A DNA stretch of 5,584 nucleotides. Source: an uncultured Selenomonadaceae bacterium (GTDB lineage: Bacteria > Bacillota > Negativicutes > Selenomonadales > Selenomonadaceae). The stretch's first letter is position 1, and the number at the start of each line of letters is the position of its first letter. The position numbers and the translations under genes were made by a program. Shown piece by piece: positions 5,538 through 5,584 of this stretch. Where the stretch lies: assembly GCA_905236145.1 (NCBI GenBank), contig CAJOOE010000050.1, positions 1-5,584 of the forward strand, read 5' to 3'. Under the pieces are notes generated by a model. It saw nothing but the letters and a program-made list of their open reading frames with translations, had not been told where the DNA came from and made no database searches.

Positions 5538-5584
5538 TAATTTTTAACCGGCGAGTCCCGACCGAATACGGCGTCCTTTCAAAA

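Noticed and set aside
5538..5584. The final 47 bases, GC-rich after argJ, considered as a terminator or start of a new gene
   Set aside because: No stem with a T tail and no start codon with a ribosome site could be found before the window ends. The direct repeat CGGCG is too short to mean anything.
1..5584. CRISPR arrays, tRNA or rRNA genes, insertion sequences, integrase genes and attachment sites
   Set aside because: No regularly spaced repeats, cloverleaf-like segments, transposase motifs or flanking direct repeats were seen on either strand.

Overview
The window looks like bacterial chromosome from a low-GC Bacillota-type organism, possibly a Negativicutes/Selenomonadales member. That placement is an impression from three things: the style of the LigA and ArgJ proteins, a small AtpZ-like gene, and very strong use of AAA, GAA, TTT, ATT and AAT codons. 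No rRNA or other marker gene is present to confirm it. All supported genes read on the + strand.

Layout. Bases 1-114 are GC-rich (about 58% over the first 90 bases by hand count), hold no convincing gene and contain a 13-bp imperfect hairpin. An intrinsic terminator (115-153) follows, then a plausible sigma-70 promoter (156-184). This leads into a three-gene cluster: ligA (NAD-dependent DNA ligase, 215-2221), a compact 397-residue ANL-superfamily adenylate-forming enzyme (2234-3427) and a 68-residue two-helix membrane protein resembling AtpZ (3420-3626), which overlaps its upstream neighbour. A hairpin with an eight-T tail (3639-3696) closes this unit.

A second promoter (3698-3726) starts right after that T run and drives a type II toxin-antitoxin pair. 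The antitoxin (3760-4032) resembles YefM only in its C-terminal half, and the toxin (4035-4298) is a clear YoeB-family mRNA endoribonuclease with all its catalytic residues. The gene argJ (4326-5537), for a bifunctional ornithine acetyltransferase / N-acetylglutamate synthase, starts 27 bases after the toxin with no good promoter of its own visible. The last 47 bases carry no recognisable gene.

How the genes fit together. LigA is a housekeeping replication and repair enzyme. The adenylating enzyme and AtpZ-like protein are probably co-transcribed with it, without an obvious functional link. The toxin-antitoxin module looks like a small accessory cassette between the ligA unit and argJ, and argJ may depend partly on transcription from the module's promoter. 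Nothing here amounts to a clearly new system. The most unusual points are the divergent YefM-like antitoxin, the short ANL enzyme with its slippery A9 and T7 tracts, and the toxin-antitoxin/argJ arrangement.
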